Assembly (NCBI GenBank): GCA_902728285.1
Contig: CACVBU010000731.1
Span: 186,001 to 250,000 of the forward strand
DNA: 64,000 nt
DNA from: Clytia hemisphaerica
Lineage: Eukaryota > Cnidaria > Hydrozoa > Leptothecata > Clytiidae
Direction of reading: 5' to 3'
Shown: positions 11,006 through 23,537 of the stretch, in pieces
Layout: each line of letters begins with the position of its first letter
How positions within the stretch are numbered: the first letter of the stretch is position 1
Notes under the pieces: model-generated
Databases searched by the model: none
What the model saw: only the letters and a program-made list of their open reading frames with translations
Told to the model about the DNA's origin: nothing
Made by a program: the position numbers and the translations under genes

Positions 11006-11646
11006 TAACATTAGTAAAAAACTGATTCATACCACACAGTATCATCAAAAGATTTTTGTCAAACGTAGTATCCAGACCGGCTCCAACCATTTCATACATC
11101 AAGTTTTAGCGTTCAGAACAAATTTGTCACCATTATAAGACGGTCATAAAAAATGCCAATGAGCAGCCTATAAAGAAAGTTTGTCTTTATGATATTGTGA
11201 TCATTAAACTTTTCGAAGAGTAGATTTTGACATTAAAAGCTCACAACTCTAAGGAGCATGCAGGTCAAATTTTAGGTTAGGATATCTACGCTCTGAGGAT
11301 CAAAACTTCATCATTTTAGGAGGTTTGTTCGACCTCAAAAAGTTTGTTCGAAGCTTTGCGTGGGTCGCCCAGTAATTTTACAATTAATAGGCTACTGTAA
11401 GACTTTAAAAAAACGTTACTAAATGCTGATATTGTGTATCGATTTAAGAATTTGAAATGTGATTGTGATAGGTGTATAAACCCAGTAGTGTAATAATATT
11501 AAAGGTCTGATGATGCTGATGTAGTAAAAACAAGTGCGACAAGATTATATAAAAGGTTTTGAAAAATGAAAATACATTGAATAAAAAGACATTCCATCCA
11601 GTTTTCATAATATACCAAAAAACAGAAATACCTTTCTTCGGGATTT

Positions 11647-14600
11647 CTATGTCGGATTTTGATTCTTAGATTCATCGATGGTTGATTTGACTGATAATTC
11701 TTTGACTCTAAAATGTAAGATAATTATAGAGACAAGGGTTATTTTTATACTTTCACAATCAAGAAACCATTCTTCCTCTTTTTATACTCTCCCCTAGCAA
11801 AGTGTCAGTCCAGCCTGCTAGTTTAGGCAATTACAAAAGGCTACATGAGATGTATTTATTTGACAGGTGGTGAACAATAATACACAAACTTTGAAAGTAA
11901 ATCAAAGAATTGATAAAATAGGAGGCCTGATTTTGAATTTTGATTTTGAATTTTGATTTTGAAATTCGATGACGTCATCTCAACAGGTGACAATAAAAAG
12001 AGCGGACTTTGTAAAGAAATATCAAAAATTAAAATAAAGAAACCAACCTTATCTTTAATGGAGAACCAGAAGTGGTAAGACTTTCAACAATCTTTCTCTT
12101 GGTTACAATAGATTTACTAGGGCTAGAACTGGAACTAGAACTCCCCTGCAGATGTGTGTCTTGTCTATTCATTCCCTTCAGCTTATTCCAAAATGTAGGA
12201 TCAAGGTTCAGTGTTACAGATTTCTTGGAAAGTTCAGATTGTAGACCAGCAGCCACTGATGTATTCTTAGTTAGTTTTTGGATGGTTAAATTGACCTTAA
12301 CTTTCTTTAGTTTATCTTTTGTAGATTCTGGATCTGGTAGTTTGGAACTGCTGGCAATATTTTTATTTTGACTAGATTCTATTTGTACTTTGTTTTTCAG
12401 TTCTTCTAGTGTAGATATTGTGACTGGTGCCTTTTCGCTATTTCTTTCGTTGTGTTGAGTGTGCTCTGCTTCTTTTTGATCAATTAGTGAAGTATCTGAG
12501 AGAGCATTACTGGCTGAATGAAAATCAATTTCTGTATCATCACAGACTGTTGCTTCTGTATGCAAAGGTAAAGATGTTTCAGAAACCGTAGGAGCCTCAT
12601 TCGTTTGTTTACCAAGAAGTTTATCTATAGCTTTTTGTCGGATGTTCTTTTTGTCATCATCTGATAAATGTCTACATCTTTCCTCACACACACTTTTCAA
12701 TATTATGGAACCAAATGATGAGTCTAACATTACTTCAGGATATGATACTGGATCTAGAAGCTTTGAAAATTCAGTTTCCTGTAAAGAAAATGTAAAAACT
12801 CAGATGGAACATGAAAGGAGATGCCGATTTATGGTCATTTAATCCAGATTTCAAGGGTCTGTACCAGTTCAATATAAAAAGATTTGTGCAAATATTAGTT
12901 AAACATGAAGTTGGGCGTAATCAAATGTTCATTCAACAAAAAAGGCTTAGAATCATGATAAGTCATATGCTTTGTAGGTGTTAGCCTTGTGAGCTAACAA
13001 AATGTTGTTCTGGGGGTGTGATAAATGTAAGAATTTGTAACTACGGTTTTCTTATGTCTTTACTCTATGAACTCCGATATACTCTATTTCCAATATATTC
13101 CCTAGATTCAATTATCTCTAGGACCTGATAGCTATATCAACAACCTTGCGCATAATGATGCCCAAGGTGTGTTGATATTCGCTAGCATAGCTAACAGCCC
13201 CGTTGAAATAAAAAATGTTCCACATTTTCTCCTAATAAAATACTACAAATTTTGTAAAATAATCTCTTAAATAAAACAATTTCTTTTTACTGGTACCCTA
13301 ACGGTTCACAGCCTTAAATAATAAAATATTTATTTCTAGTGATATAATAAAATGTTAATTGAACCATAGTGTCAGAAAGACTTCGTCGTCGGATAGAATG
13401 AGTGTCAATTTTCAATGCGATGGAGGGTAGCGAATTCTCATATCGTTCACTGTTCATGGCGATAATATCTAACATCTCATGTCTGGCAACTCAAGTTTTC
13501 TTTCAAATACATTATCTCTTCTGACATTTAACAGTTGCAATATGTTATGTAATAAACTGCGCAATTATTTCCAAGTAAACTCACTCACATATTAGTGAAA
13601 CTCATTTTCTCACGAAAGTGTTCAATCTTGGCTTGAAGTCTTTCGTTTTGCGCTTTAAGTTTCCTGCTATAACCTATGCCTCTCTTCATTGTTCATATGC
13701 TCATAATTGTACTCCTTATCTTTGTCCTCATCAGAATTTTGATGCTTTAGTTCCTTGATGAAGATAGTTCAGATTTCTCTTGTCGAGTCTCTTGTCGAAT
13801 TCTGCATGATTCATCTTACTTTTAAGAATCTGATAACGCATAATTATCTTGGAAAGCTATTACTGCGTTTCTCTGCGTTTTACAACCATGGATCAACTTA
13901 GCATTCTTCTGTCGATGCAATCGTTTTTACTGCGACGTAACCATGGGCAGCTTCTTCATAATGTTTTGTTATGTTATTCTGTTTTCTCAGTGAAACCATG
14001 CGTTCCTTCACTTCGGACATCTTTGACCACCAGACTATGTCTTTCAGGACATTTTAACCATTCTTCTATTGATAACGGTGTGTTTGACTGTTTCTTTTTA
14101 GCTTCTTCGTTTTCTTCGATTGAAGATAAGCTTGTTTTTGACTCGCTTTCTTCTTCTGCGGAGTAATCTGCTTCGTCTGGCACAGATTTTTCAGATATCA
14201 CTGCTTGTATGATTGAATGCTTGTTTGAAAGCGGCTGTTTGTTTTGAATCTGTCTATATTTGTTTAGAAACAATTACTTTGTTATCTAATCTATGTTGAG
14301 ATAATTTCTCAATTGTTTATGTTTACCTCATCTTGGGTACAATTTCTCGAAACATCTAGACAATATTCCGTTTGTTTGCTTTGTTTTCAAAACTTTTCAG
14401 CTTGATAAACAACTTTTTTCATCTTCTGTGATGAGATTTTGAATTTAGTCAAGTTATTCGCTTAACTGCTTCCTCACATTCAGCATGTGTTCATGCTTGA
14501 TTCATTGATTTTAATTTAAATCTTCTAATTTTATTTTAATTTTTCTCTCATTTTGCGTATAATATTTCTCATCCCTTTTTTTTTTACATTGAATTTTATT

Positions 14601-16315
14601 TTAGCATCTTAGCCTTTTGCTGATTTCGAAAGTTTTTCCTTTACATCTTTCTGGGATTCCTCTTTCCCATACGGTACATAATCTTTGGTGCCTCTATTTA
14701 TTTAATACTTCATTTCCATTTGATGCCTCCCCAAAGCGTGTTTACGTTTAAATGTGTAATCTTGCTGGACTACTATTTCAATGTGTGCTTACGTTAAGCA
14801 AATACACCGTTGTCTTTCTCATCAGGAACATATTCATCTGTGTATTGCTACTCGCCTTCCTTCGGCTATATTACTCATGATTCATATTTCATCATAAATA
14901 TTTGTAAGTCACAACATTCGTATTTTCTCATAAATACCCACAAATCACAAAAATTCGTACACACGTACCTCTTGTAACTGTCATTATACGTTAATTAACT
15001 TCGTCGCAACCCTGACAAAGGGGAGCTTTGGGGTATTGTCCTTGCTCAAGGGAGCCCCAGAACATTTTATAGTCCTGCTCAGGACAACAGAAGATTTCAC
15101 CAAATCATATCCATACCATAACAATATCAATCAATAAGTCAATTCCAAGAAATTTTTTAATTCAAGAAACTTCGAATGGCCATTTCAACTCAATGTATCA
15201 TTTGACCATTCCAACCATGAAACATCTCAAATGTTCATGCTAAAATATTTTATGCAAATGTTCAACACTGTTTTGTTCATCTTTATAGCTCTCAAGCTCA
15301 CTCACTCTCGTATCGCATTCCCAGAACAACACAACAACTTCCGAATCATTACGATCTCGGTAGAACCTCCATTTGTTAGCCTTGTGAGCTAACAAAATGT
15401 TGTTCTGGGGGTGTGATAATTGTAAGAATTTGTAACTACGGTTTTCTTATGTCTTTACTCTATGAACTCCGATATACTCTATTTCCAATATATTCCCTAG
15501 ATTCAATTATCTCTAGGACCTGATAGCTATATCAACAACCTTGCGCATAATGATGCCCAAGGTGTGTTGATATTCGCTAGCATAGCTAACAGTAGGGTAA
15601 GGGATAAAAATATAGTGGTCGAAGCAAGTTTTTTTTGTCTATGGCAGAAAATATATTTTACCCAGCAAATTAGCACATATTCTAGATATTTTGGTGAAGA
15701 GATTGAAAAATTTTGAGACAGAAAAGCCTCTTTATGTACTTCACTGAAACGGAAATCCGTCTGAGATAGAAGGACTTTTAATCAACATTGAATATCACAG
15801 CAATCAACTTATACAATGTATTTGACAATTACCTTGAGATTGAGAGATTGTATGCCATGTTCTGTCTCTTTGTCTGAGACGTTCTCCACCTTTGACACTG
15901 ATTCATCACTAGAAGAATCGCAATCATCACCATCGTGTGATGTGGACTGGTTCATTGGCTGTGAAGCATAGCTCACGCTCTTTTTTGTTTTTACTTCTTT
16001 CATAAGATCTCTGTGGTAAGTTTTGACCAAGATTCGTCCATTATTTATTGCAGTTGTAAGTTTTTTCTGTTTTTCTGCATAACAAGTCACTCGTCTCTTG
16101 CAGTTTTTACACATTATAGGAAAATCTAAACGGTCTATTCGTATTGTGAAGATCTTTTCTACCGTTTTTCCATAGGTGGTAACTACCCCATCTTTGATAA
16201 GTCTATTACGATAACAAGAAGATGTTTCTCTTTGACATAAAAAACAGATGGCGTTTGCTTCTGATGATAAATACTTTATTATTTTAGTAGCAGAATTTTT
16301 GTTTAAAGATGACAT
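11647..16315 (-). CDS. Three-exon gene with N-terminal CxxC/CxxC module
   Basis: Exons on the minus strand: 16315-15833 (ATG to an AAG/GTAATT donor, phase 0), 12778-12048 (TTTACAG acceptor to a donor after AAGATAAG, phase 2) and 11707-11647 (TTTTAG acceptor to TAG). The phases join into 424 residues. Residues 24-27 (CFLC) and 69-72 (CKNC) form a two-part zinc-binding pattern like ZAD or similar N-terminal modules. A serine/acidic linker follows, then a helical part (about 180-215, with VCEERCRHLSDDDKKNIRQK) and a long polar tail with a serine run. An acceptor just upstream of the ATG (near 16336) suggests a spliced 5' leader. Intron 1 is about 3 kb and contains an LTR element. I do not recognise the family. 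It could be nuclear or derived from a transposon. Confidence 0.7.
12979..13196 (-). repeat. Left LTR (3' LTR if minus oriented)
   Basis: 218 bp, TGTTAG to CTAACA, near-identical to 15374-15591. Confidence 0.9.
13974..14273 (-). CDS. Short polar ORF inside the LTR element
   Basis: 99 codons, acidic and serine-rich (DEADYSAEEESESKTSLSS, then LSIEEWLKCPERHSL). It could be a remnant of gag. There are no zinc knuckle, protease, reverse transcriptase or integrase motifs anywhere in the element's interior. Its role is not known. Confidence 0.3.
   Translation of the reverse strand: MFLNKYRQIQNKQPLSNKHSIIQAVISEKSVPDEADYSAEEESESKTSLSSIEENEEAKKKQSNTPLSIEEWLKCPERHSLVVKDVRSEGTHGFTEKTE
15374..15591 (-). 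repeat. Right LTR (5' LTR if minus oriented)
   Basis: 218 bp, TGTTAG to CTAACA. Followed by the GTAGG target-site duplication. Confidence 0.9.
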
Positions 16316-16940
16316 TTTGATTGTGTATGATACTATCTGTAAAGAAAAAAAGGAAAAATAAATACAACAACTTTAAACTCTGTAAAAATGGAAAACCAGA
16401 TTGAATCTTAACTTTGATTTGCCAATCAATTTTCCGAGATATACACCATATCTCCAACAGATCTTGATAAAATGCAAACATTTAGACATTAGATATTTTT
16501 CTGTTAAATTTGCGAAAGCAAATGTTGTGAATTACGAGATTTTTTGTCCTTGCAAAAGTTTCTGCTCATAAAAGTTTGTACGCCTAAAGTACCATCAATT
16601 TTGATGCTCTCCATTGTTTGGTCTCTGGAGGTAAACAAACCTGTTTTTGCCTGCATTTTCTTAGGGGAAGTTGGTTTTTTGAGCTTTTCTCAAGTTCAGT
16701 TGATCAAAATCCCCTCATATTTTAGTATGTACTTTCTATACATGATATTATAACACCCTGAAAAACTTTTGCCAAAAAAAAGATCGCTATCAAAAGTTAG
16801 AAGCTAAAAACCCTTCGTTTACCCCCTAAACAATTTTATACACAATGCCAACGGTGGAGCAAACATTTTTTCCGGGAAGTTTGAATTATGGGAAAGGTGT
16901 ATTTCTTGAGAATAGGTTGAAGATAGTTCCAACACCTTAA

Positions 16941-17270
16941 TCTCATGGTTGATTGAAATTCCATTGACGTTTTTGGTTACGTTAATTTGTAATTTCCTGC
17001 GAACTTGTTATTTTCCTCCTAGCTTTTGTAATTTCCCTCCTAAAATTTGTAATTTCCCGCAAAAGTGAAATTTCCATCGTTTGGAAATTTATCACCTTTT
17101 TCGAATTTCTTACTAACTTCAAAGGCTTAAGTAAATGAAATACTATCCAATTAAAACTCGAATCGCATTTCTATGACTTTTTTGAGAACGCTTTTTAAAG
17201 TTTCAGATTGATTTCCAGTGTTAAATTGACGCCTTTCAGAGTTGTTAGAATTCCAATCCAAACCATGAGA
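16941..17270. mobile_element. MITE with TTAA target site
   Basis: 330 bp with ends TCTCATGGTTG and the inverse CCATGAGA, flanked by TTAA on both sides (16937-16940 and 17271-17274), as in piggyBac or Kolobok insertion. The interior repeats TTGTAATTTCC-like words. A third copy of the end word lies near 17386. Confidence 0.7.
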
Positions 17271-17274
17271 TTAA

Positions 17275-18700
17275 CCAGGTATCCTGAATAAATTACCCTC
17301 GGTAAAATTTTGAAATCTTTTAAATTTCCCTCGTTGCACTTGGGAAATTTATCCCAAATTTCCCTCATAACCATGAGATTACTAGTACAAACTGGATTTT
17401 GTGGAATCGAGTCCCCTGCCCATCAGAAAATCTCCTTCCTTGAACCTAAAATTTTACGACCTTGGCAGGGTAATTTCTAAGCACTTTTCCTTACCACCGT
17501 TTTGGTCTTAAAAATTGAGTTTCAATGCAGTGGTATTAAATGCAACGAAGAAAATTTTTGCCCTCTAAACGTCCTAAATAGATGATTTCTTGCATCTTAG
17601 TAGCCTAATAATTCTAACTTGATTATGAAAAAACAACCTTAATTTGAAATGTTTTGGAGGAGTTTAATGTGAATGTTGATGTCAATCCTTATCTTTTGAT
17701 AAAAGCAACTTTTATTTTGAACTAAATAAACTAATTTCATTTCCATATTGAAGAAGGTAAATTTGAAATAAGGGCTTTAAAGTTTTATTGCAACCAAACT
17801 ATACTTTTATCACCACAAATATTTTTTTGATGTATATATCAAATAATTTGCTAAATTAGCAATAAATCATAAAATTGAGTCAATAAGAGTCACGGTAGTT
17901 TTCAGTAAACGAACGAACTTATTTCCACATAAAATATAAACAGAGATATGCAAATGTCAATATAAAATACCCAGTTGCGAAGGGATCGTTTGATAACGTT
18001 TGTCTATAAATCAAAAGATGCTTCTTTCTTGCATTATTTACCTTCTGACAAATCTCAATATATAGGTGAAGCTTCCAACCCTACCAGTGGCCCTAAACAG
18101 TTAGTCACACTAGGAAATCAAGCTTTCAGAAAAAAACAACATCAGTCATCTACAAGATGTAATTACAACAACAAGGATGAGAGTTAACTGAATCAACTTC
18201 AAGTTCCCAAGACAATTAATTAAAACTTGAAAACTTAAAATGAGACTAAGTAAATGACCGATTGCGAACGTGCATCAGCCAGAATATCAACCAACCAAAT
18301 TTTGTCATTCAATTCCCGAGACAACGCTTCGATTTTTAAGGCCTTGTTTACACGCTAAAGTAAAAATAATTCCACAAATGTAAAAGGAAATGGGTCAGTG
18401 TTTGAGGTCCGGCAAAATTTCTGGGAAATATCCTAATAATAGGATATAGGATCCTAATAATAGGATATAAGATATAGAAATAGCCTATCCGGTGGTGCGC
18501 GGATCTTGGTGGGTTCCGTCTCCCCCATAGATCTTTTTCTTGGGAAGTTGATCTTCAAATTAGTTTTCAAGGTTGGCTTGGCTCAAATCTTTTCATCTAT
18601 GGCTCAAATTTTAGGCGATTTCTCATAGTTTTTGAAAATGTTAATTTCATTAAAAAGCGCTGGGTTATTTTTTCATGAATCTCTTTAGAAGTTTTGTGGC
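17275..18700. other. No supported gene
   Basis: AT-rich DNA. A 70-codon frame at 17975-18187 is open but has no recognisable motif or splice context. Near 18435-18480 there is a short repeat of AATAGGATAT words. Confidence 0.4.
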
Positions 18701-18714
18701 GTATTTGTTTGCTA

Positions 18715-18866
18715 GGCTAACATGCATAGCCTTCAAATAAATGAACGAAAATGGTAGAGTAGAGCTGTGAGCGGAGCTGCATAGTTGTATTTTAATGACC
18801 AGCCAGGTCATTTGTGAGGGCTATGCATGTTAGCCTCCACTGATGCAAGTTACCCAATCTAACGGT
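18715..18866. mobile_element. Left-truncated copy of the CCGTGAGA-type MITE
   Basis: Inverted GGCTAACATGCATAGCC and GGCTATGCATGTTAGCC arms, then on the right CTCCACTGATGCAAGTTACC, matching the element at 34610-34829. The left terminal part is missing and the right end has decayed. Confidence 0.65.
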
Positions 18867-19455
18867 GGCGCTTTTGCAGCATTAATCTTTGATATGCATT
18901 TTGGCGGGACGCTAGTGTGACTAACTGCTAAAAGGGTTGCTATGCAGCCCTAGGTTTAGTCACTAGGTATGAGTGCCCCTAAGAGGGCCTTCGGCCCTAT
19001 GTTATGTTAGGACTCTTTTGAGCTCCAACTCTAACCCTAACTGGTAATGACCCAATACCCCCTGAATCACTGAATGACAGATAGGAGAAATTGTTGAGGA
19101 AAAAAATCGCTCATCGCGCTCTGAGCATTAAAAGGGAAATAGTTTTCTAAAATATAAGAAAGTTTAGGGCAGCTGGCAATTTTTTTGAAGTCTTTTTATG
19201 AAGAAAACAGTTTGGAAAAATCTTAAAGTTACCAAAATACCGAAAATTTACGAGTGAATGCCAAAATACTGAAGCATTTTTAGGCAATTTATTGTCACCG
19301 ACAGCAGCATTTCAAATACCGGAATACCGTACTTTTTTCTTAAAATACTGAAATACCGTACTAGCTGGGAGACCCGTTTACTCTGTTCGTGTGATTTCAA
19401 AGTATAGCATTTAGTTAAAACGAATTAATAATAAAGAAATAACCAGAACTATAAA

Positions 19456-20130
19456 GTCTATTCACGATAAGTGTGCACTCTTTTTTCTTTTACCTATAAC
19501 TTTTGAAGGAATTCTTCAATCTTTATAAATTTGGTATCACTGGAAAGATATTTGTGAGTGGAACAATTTGAAATAAAACAATCTTTAAAAACATTCTAAA
19601 AATGAAGATGAAAATGAAGAAGAAACAAATGAAGATCTTGTAGAAAAGTGCTATAACTATCATTTTCAATGAAGTGAATCCTTGATCATCGAACGTCATC
19701 ACTGTGAAAATAATTCTCAAAAATAATCATTCAGTCAAAAGATATCAAACAAAGTTATAAGCTGATTGACGTCTAAAAACGCTGTTTTCTGCAGTTTTTT
19801 GCTGTTTTTTGGGGTCAATCTCTTATTAACTTTGTATCATAACTTTATATTGAATAAATATTTTAATGAAATTTCTTCACAGTGATGATCTCCTAAGATC
19901 AAAGAATCTCTCCAGTAAAAATGAAAGTTATAGCACTTTTCTACAAGATCTTCCTTTTTTTCTTCTTCATTTTCTTCTTCATTTTTAGAATTTTTTAAAA
20001 GATTTTTCTATTTCAAATTGTTCCACCCACTAATATCTTTCCAATGATATCAAATTTATAAAGATTGAAGAATTCCTTCAAAGGTTATAGGTAAAAGAAA
20101 AAAAAGGGTGCACACTTATCGTGAATAGAC
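19456..20130. mobile_element. Foldback element, ~330-bp arms
   Basis: Begins GTCTATTCACGATAAGTG and ends with the inverse. The arms pair over most of their length (GAATTCTTCAATCTTTATAA on the left, the inverse on the right). The short loop includes T-rich sequence near 19790-19815. No gene and no clear TSD. Confidence 0.75.
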
Positions 20131-20435
20131 ATTAACAGAGTAGCCGGGTATTTTTGTAGATGCCAAACCTGGTCGCAGAATTCTATTGGCTGCTAAACAA
20201 TTGTTGAAATCACGTGGTATTATTGTTTTGATTGGAAGTGCGCGAATCTGATTGGCTAACCTTATCAACGGCTTTTTTGGCACGAAATTTAAACCAAATG
20301 TAAACAAATTCAAACTGGGTCAAAAATACCATACTCTCAATGAGTAGCTTCCAATGGGATTTTTGTTTGTGTGGTGTAAGTTTGAATAGAGAGTATGGAT
20401 CTCCAGACTAATACCGTACAGAAAATAGGCCAATA

Positions 20436-21318
20436 CCGTGAGAGGTCCTAAATCCGACACCACTGCCTAAATCCGATGGGGTCTTTCAAAGATACAAACT
20501 AAAATAAAAACAAACCTTTCGCTGTGACGCAACGAAGATACCAAAGTGTCAACTAAACTGAGAGATTTGATACACTGAACCAATTGAACCAAATAACAAT
20601 AATTGCTTCTTATAACAAAACATATTTTTTTATTGCAATATGCACAACGTCATAAATGACAACAGTAGCAACAGCTCATCATAAAAAGTAATGAGATGTT
20701 TTGATTTTCCAAAGCACACGAAAATTTAAAAGAGGTCTGGTCTGTGTACGAGCGTGCTCATTTTGAAACGTTACGAAATCAAGCCTGGTTTTTATTACTT
20801 TACACTGGCACTTGGCTTGATTGCGGGCCTTTGGTAAATAACTATCCGGACTTATGGGTGGTAAAGAGGGCGCTGATATTTGCCACCTCATTGATTCGAT
20901 GTTTGTTATTCAAATTAAGTGCTACCGCATCCGCCCTTTTTTCAACTTCGCGCCTTTTTTCAACTTCGCGCCATTTTTGCAATTTAGTCTGTTTGTTTCT
21001 TGATGGAAACAAGCCCAAGTTGTTTCGTATTTTTCCCGCACAAGTCACTTTTATTACAAAAATGTTATCGTTTTAAACATGAGGAACTGATTCAGAATAA
21101 AAGGTAATTATTTTTACAACTCACACTTTTTAATTACATTAATTGACATCTTGACATTACAGCTATCTTGTTAGATGTTTTCTTTCGAGAGTTCTAGCAA
21201 TAGTTTATCGTTCAACTTGGAGAGGGAATGTTTGTAAACATAGAATTTTTTTTCATAACAGTTATTTGGGGGGTCGGAAATAATTAGGCAGTGGTGTCGG
21301 ATTTAGGACCTCTCACGG
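20436..21318. mobile_element. CCGTGAGA-type element with TA target
   Basis: 883 bp with ends CCGTGAGAGGTCCTAAATCC and the inverse, flanked by TA (20434-20435 and 21319-21320). The TIRs are about 35 bp. It shares the CCGTGAGA terminus and TA target with 34610-34829. Overlapping short frames near 20740-21076 show no recognisable protein. Confidence 0.75.
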
Positions 21319-21367
21319 TACGTCGTCACCGTCAACCTTGAAACCCCCCCTAAAAGGTATCCAATGT

Positions 21368-22832
21368 CCAGACGAACGGAATCGAACGATATCGAATGAA
21401 TATCAATCAAACGTAAAATTCTGGGTAAAATTCGATTGATTCGATTGATATTCGATTACGTTCGATTGATATTCGATTACGTTCGATTGATATTCGATTA
21501 CGTTCCATTGATGTTTGATTACGTTTGATTGATATTCGATTACGTTCGATTGATGTTCAATTACGTTCGATTGATGTTCGATTACGTTCGACTGCGTTCG
21601 ACGGGTGGTCGATTAAATTAGATTCCAATTTACCTCAATTCCTTTCAATTTCGAGCGCCTCTTATTAGGGAGGTTAAGTATCGATACTATAGATAAATCA
21701 ACGCAACGAACGGGCTTTGACACACAACCTGCAGAGTAAACATGTGGGCCTGCATGATCTGCATTTTTTAGAATCCAGGCTAAAATGATTCATATCATCT
21801 CGTTTAACTCTTCAAATGTTGAACGAGAATCAACGTTAATCAACAGAATCAATTAGTTGAACACCAGTCAAATGCTTAAGCCAACCGAACGTAGTCGAAT
21901 CAATCGAATCAATCGAATACATTCAGTTAGGAACATTTGGCGAGTTCCTGTACGCGGCCGCAATCAAAAAAATCATAACAATACTCATTAAAATAAGGCG
22001 TTCGTGTCTTTTCTCACTTTTTTTAGCCTAGACGATGTAGCAAACAAAGTAAGTATAAGCACACTGTGCTTTTAATAATTGGCTGAAATTTTTTTTCGCG
22101 TCGGAAAAACTTTTTCAAACTTTCAGCAATGATTGACCAAACTATTATAATGAAAATTATCCAGCGCATTTTTTATCTTCTTACCTTCTTCATCTTCATT
22201 GAAGCACTCGAGGTTTACTGAAGTTAAGCACATAAGATATTCTTATAATTATTGATATTCACTGAAACACCGTTCTTTGTGCGCTGAGGTGGAGTGCGTG
22301 ACGTAACTCGCACGGCAACTAACTCGCCTTCTGTTGGAAGATCATATTGGGCGTTTTGACGTTACCACCCATTGAAGCAGCGGGCGCGTCTGTCTTTCCG
22401 CCACTCTTTCCACCATTTTAGATGGTCTTAACGATAGATCCAAAAGGGCGCCATAATCTTGGAAGATGATTTGTTTTGGTCTCCGGCTTTGGGAAGTAGC
22501 AATGTTTTTGGTTGTTTTCGATGGGAAATGGTAAGAAACTTAAGTTTACAAATGTCATTTAGTTTTTGCTGGTTTATAGAATGGCAGGATCCTGGATGGT
22601 TTCCCTAACTGACATTAGTCAATCGAACGCAATCGAATCGATCGAATCAATCGAATCCAGGCACTAATCGAACGCAATCGAATCAATCGAGAAAATCGCG
22701 GTAATATTCGATTGACATTCGATTGGCGTTCGGCAATAGAATTTAAATCATTCGATTGCGTTCGATTGCATTCAATTGATTCGGCGTTCGATTCGTTCGA
22801 TTCGTTCGATTCGTACGATTGACATCGTCTGG
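21368..22832. mobile_element. Non-autonomous element with ATTCGATT subterminal arrays
   Basis: 1465 bp with terminal CCAGACGA and TCGTCTGG, flanked by CAATGT on both sides (21362-21367 and 22833-22838), fitting a 6-bp TSD. Just inside the left end is an array of a 22-bp unit (CGTTCGATTGATATTCGATT-like, 21424-21600). The right end has the same words inverted (22615-22830). The centre includes a GC-richer stretch (about 22260-22460) and a short ATG frame with a GTAAG donor near 22530. A separate REGGTTAAGT-type end fragment lies near 21665. Confidence 0.7.
21424..21600. repeat. 22-bp minisatellite array
   Basis: About eight tandem, slightly diverged copies of a unit built on ATTCGATTACGTTCGATTGA. 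Subterminal part of the element at 21368-22832. Confidence 0.8.
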
Positions 22833-23537
22833 CAATGTGACCATGGGAATGCTTTTTGGCAGGGATGGAGAAAACACCAGACTGTCCTGCGCATTGGCAG
22901 GGTGGTAAAACTTTTGGGTCCTTTATTTTTCTACACAGAAAAAGACTTATTTTGTATTGTATACCCAGCTACGATGAATCATAAATTACAAACCAGATTA
23001 GTTGACTGTTTGGAAAGTATGAAAGTGAACATCGTTTGGTACAAACCCCCTACAAACCAAGGAGACTTACAAACTTTATACAATAGTTTGAACTCATAAC
23101 ATTTCCACCAAGTCCGATCTGCGCTCCGGCTAGCATAAAAATCGAAAGTGTTCTTGGAAACAATTTTCCCGCTCTTCAAACTCGTTCCAAGCCCCTTGAT
23201 TGATAGCGGGGTGGTGTAAAGAAGGCGCTAGATTCCGCCTACCTTGGAATCATTCTCTGACCAATCTCGTACCCAGGGCCTGATTCTCACCTTATATAAA
23301 AAGCAAATCGTCATGGGGACGAGGTTGATTCTCTGACGTCTAGCGTCAATCAATAAAATATCAAAACTTCTCATTTTTTCGCTGGCTGGCTGGATGTGAA
23401 CAGAATTTATACAGTATGTGGCGGCCCCCAAAGCGTCTATCCAAATTGAAATCTTTCTAATTCTAGTGAATTCAAAAAATAGGGAAAGTTAAACTAGCCA
23501 TAGCTTTCACTAACTGCCACCCGCTACAGATGCCTAT

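Larger units (their letters stand above)
12979..15591 (-). mobile_element. Small LTR retrotransposon with 5-bp TSD
   Basis: Two 218-bp LTRs (12979-13196 and 15374-15591) begin TGTTAGCC and end GCTAACA. They differ at perhaps one base, so the insertion is young. GTAGG is duplicated at 12974-12978 and 15592-15596. Next to the right LTR, read on the minus strand, is TGGAGGTTCTACCGAGAT, which could be a primer-binding site; that would put the element on the minus strand. The 2.2-kb interior has only a short gag-like frame, so the element is non-autonomous. It sits in intron 1 of the CxxC-module gene. Confidence 0.9.

Noticed and set aside
16544-16753. 69-codon plus-strand frame
   Set aside because: No motif and no splice or promoter context; hydrophobic by AT-rich composition.
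18940-19010. GGGCCTTCGGCCC-type hairpin as an RNA gene or SINE tail (also near 60535)
   Set aside because: A short stem-loop alone, with no tRNA-like boxes or defined borders. The copy at 60535 is followed by an ATAG simple repeat and may be a retroelement tail, but I cannot define the element.
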